Of a DNA stretch of 64,000 bases, positions 63,957 to 64,000 are shown piece by piece. The notes under the pieces were generated by a model. It made no database searches and was not told where the DNA came from. It saw only the letters and a program-made list of their open reading frames with translations. The first letter of the stretch is position 1. Each line of letters begins with the position of its first letter. The translations under genes and the position numbers were made by a program. The stretch lies in NCBI RefSeq assembly GCF_000682715.1, contig NZ_AWFH01000045.1, positions 185,507 through 249,506 of the forward strand. Direction: 5' to 3'. The DNA is from Hyphomonas atlantica corrig. (GTDB lineage: Bacteria; Pseudomonadota; Alphaproteobacteria; Caulobacterales; Hyphomonadaceae).

Positions 63957-64000
63957 TCAGGACGCAAGCTCAAACGCCATCAGGCTTTTCCGGAGCGTCT
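63957..64000 (-). CDS. Possible C-terminal end of a gene entering from the right edge
   Basis: Reading the minus strand in the frame ending with TGA at 63957-63959 gives TLRKSLMAFELAS, a plausible C-terminus. Only 13 codons are inside the window, so nothing can be said of identity. In relatives a HAD-type hydrolase or rlu gene often precedes ATP12. Confidence 0.25.
   Translation of the reverse strand, partial: TLRKSLMAFELAS

Overview
The window is a stretch of chromosome from an alphaproteobacterium, most likely of the Caulobacterales/Hyphomonadales group (Hyphomonadaceae-like). The grounds are gene content and order: alaC-like/hom/glpX/recJ, rpsI-rplM, yajC-secD-secF, tatA-tatB-tatC-serS-surE-pcm, a PhyR stress regulator, DUF2842, DUF2474 beside a cyanide-insensitive type cydAB, and type-2 argC. 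The DNA is moderately GC-rich and densely coding. Many genes overlap at ATGA or GTGA. No species name can be read from the sequence itself.

Layout. 0-6.7 kb: a truncated sulfotransferase, ettA, a Sel1-repeat protein, and a forward run of Nudix hydrolase, DUF1330-like protein, GST-like protein and a trans-sulfuration-type PLP enzyme. 6.8-9.0 kb: a type-B carboxylesterase convergent with free-methionine-R-sulfoxide reductase. 9.2-15.4 kb: a tightly overlapping operon DUF4129-DUF4350-MoxR-DUF58-SpoIIM-RDD, followed by a DUF3137 protein and a diguanylate cyclase. 17.5-19.7 kb: CIRCE-groES-groEL with a strong terminator. 19.8-25.6 kb: acyl-CoA synthetase, cydA-cydB plus a very small DUF2474 gene, thioesterase, DUF192 and double cold-shock-domain genes. 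25.7-31.7 kb: tRNA-Glu, recJ, glpX, hom, aminotransferase and a small lipoprotein. 31.8-36.6 kb: PHA synthase, argC, rpsI-rplM and a lipoprotein. 36.6-41.3 kb: ctaA, DUF2842, a phosphatidylserine-decarboxylase-like protein lacking the pyruvoyl serine, an Atm1-type ABC exporter and a LOG-family protein. 41.3-49.5 kb: secretion and quality-control genes (secF, secD, yajC, pcm, surE, serS, tatC, tatB, tatA). 49.5-57.4 kb: xthA, a GH9 glucanase lipoprotein, an unrecognised two-gene pair (VWA-like plus a four-TM coiled-coil protein), and a ZnuD-like TonB receptor with a small secreted His-containing protein. 57.4-59.8 kb: phyR and a GAF-histidine kinase around a regulatory intergenic region. 59.8-61.5 kb: a lower-GC accessory patch. 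61.5-64 kb: acyl-CoA carboxylase beta subunit and an ATP12 chaperone.

Most of the window is core metabolism, protein export and stress physiology. The unusual material lies in five places: (i) a compact DUF559 nuclease gene enclosed by inverted palindromic repeats and wedged between serS and surE; (ii) a stretch of about 78 codons, AT-richer than its surroundings, inside the serS catalytic domain; (iii) two copies of an 18-bp operator-like palindrome between phyR and the adjacent sensor kinase; (iv) a membrane-anchored receiver-domain gene between two nearly identical 40-bp direct repeats and beside a 10-bp tandem array; (v) the uncharacterised pair at 52.3-54.7 kb.
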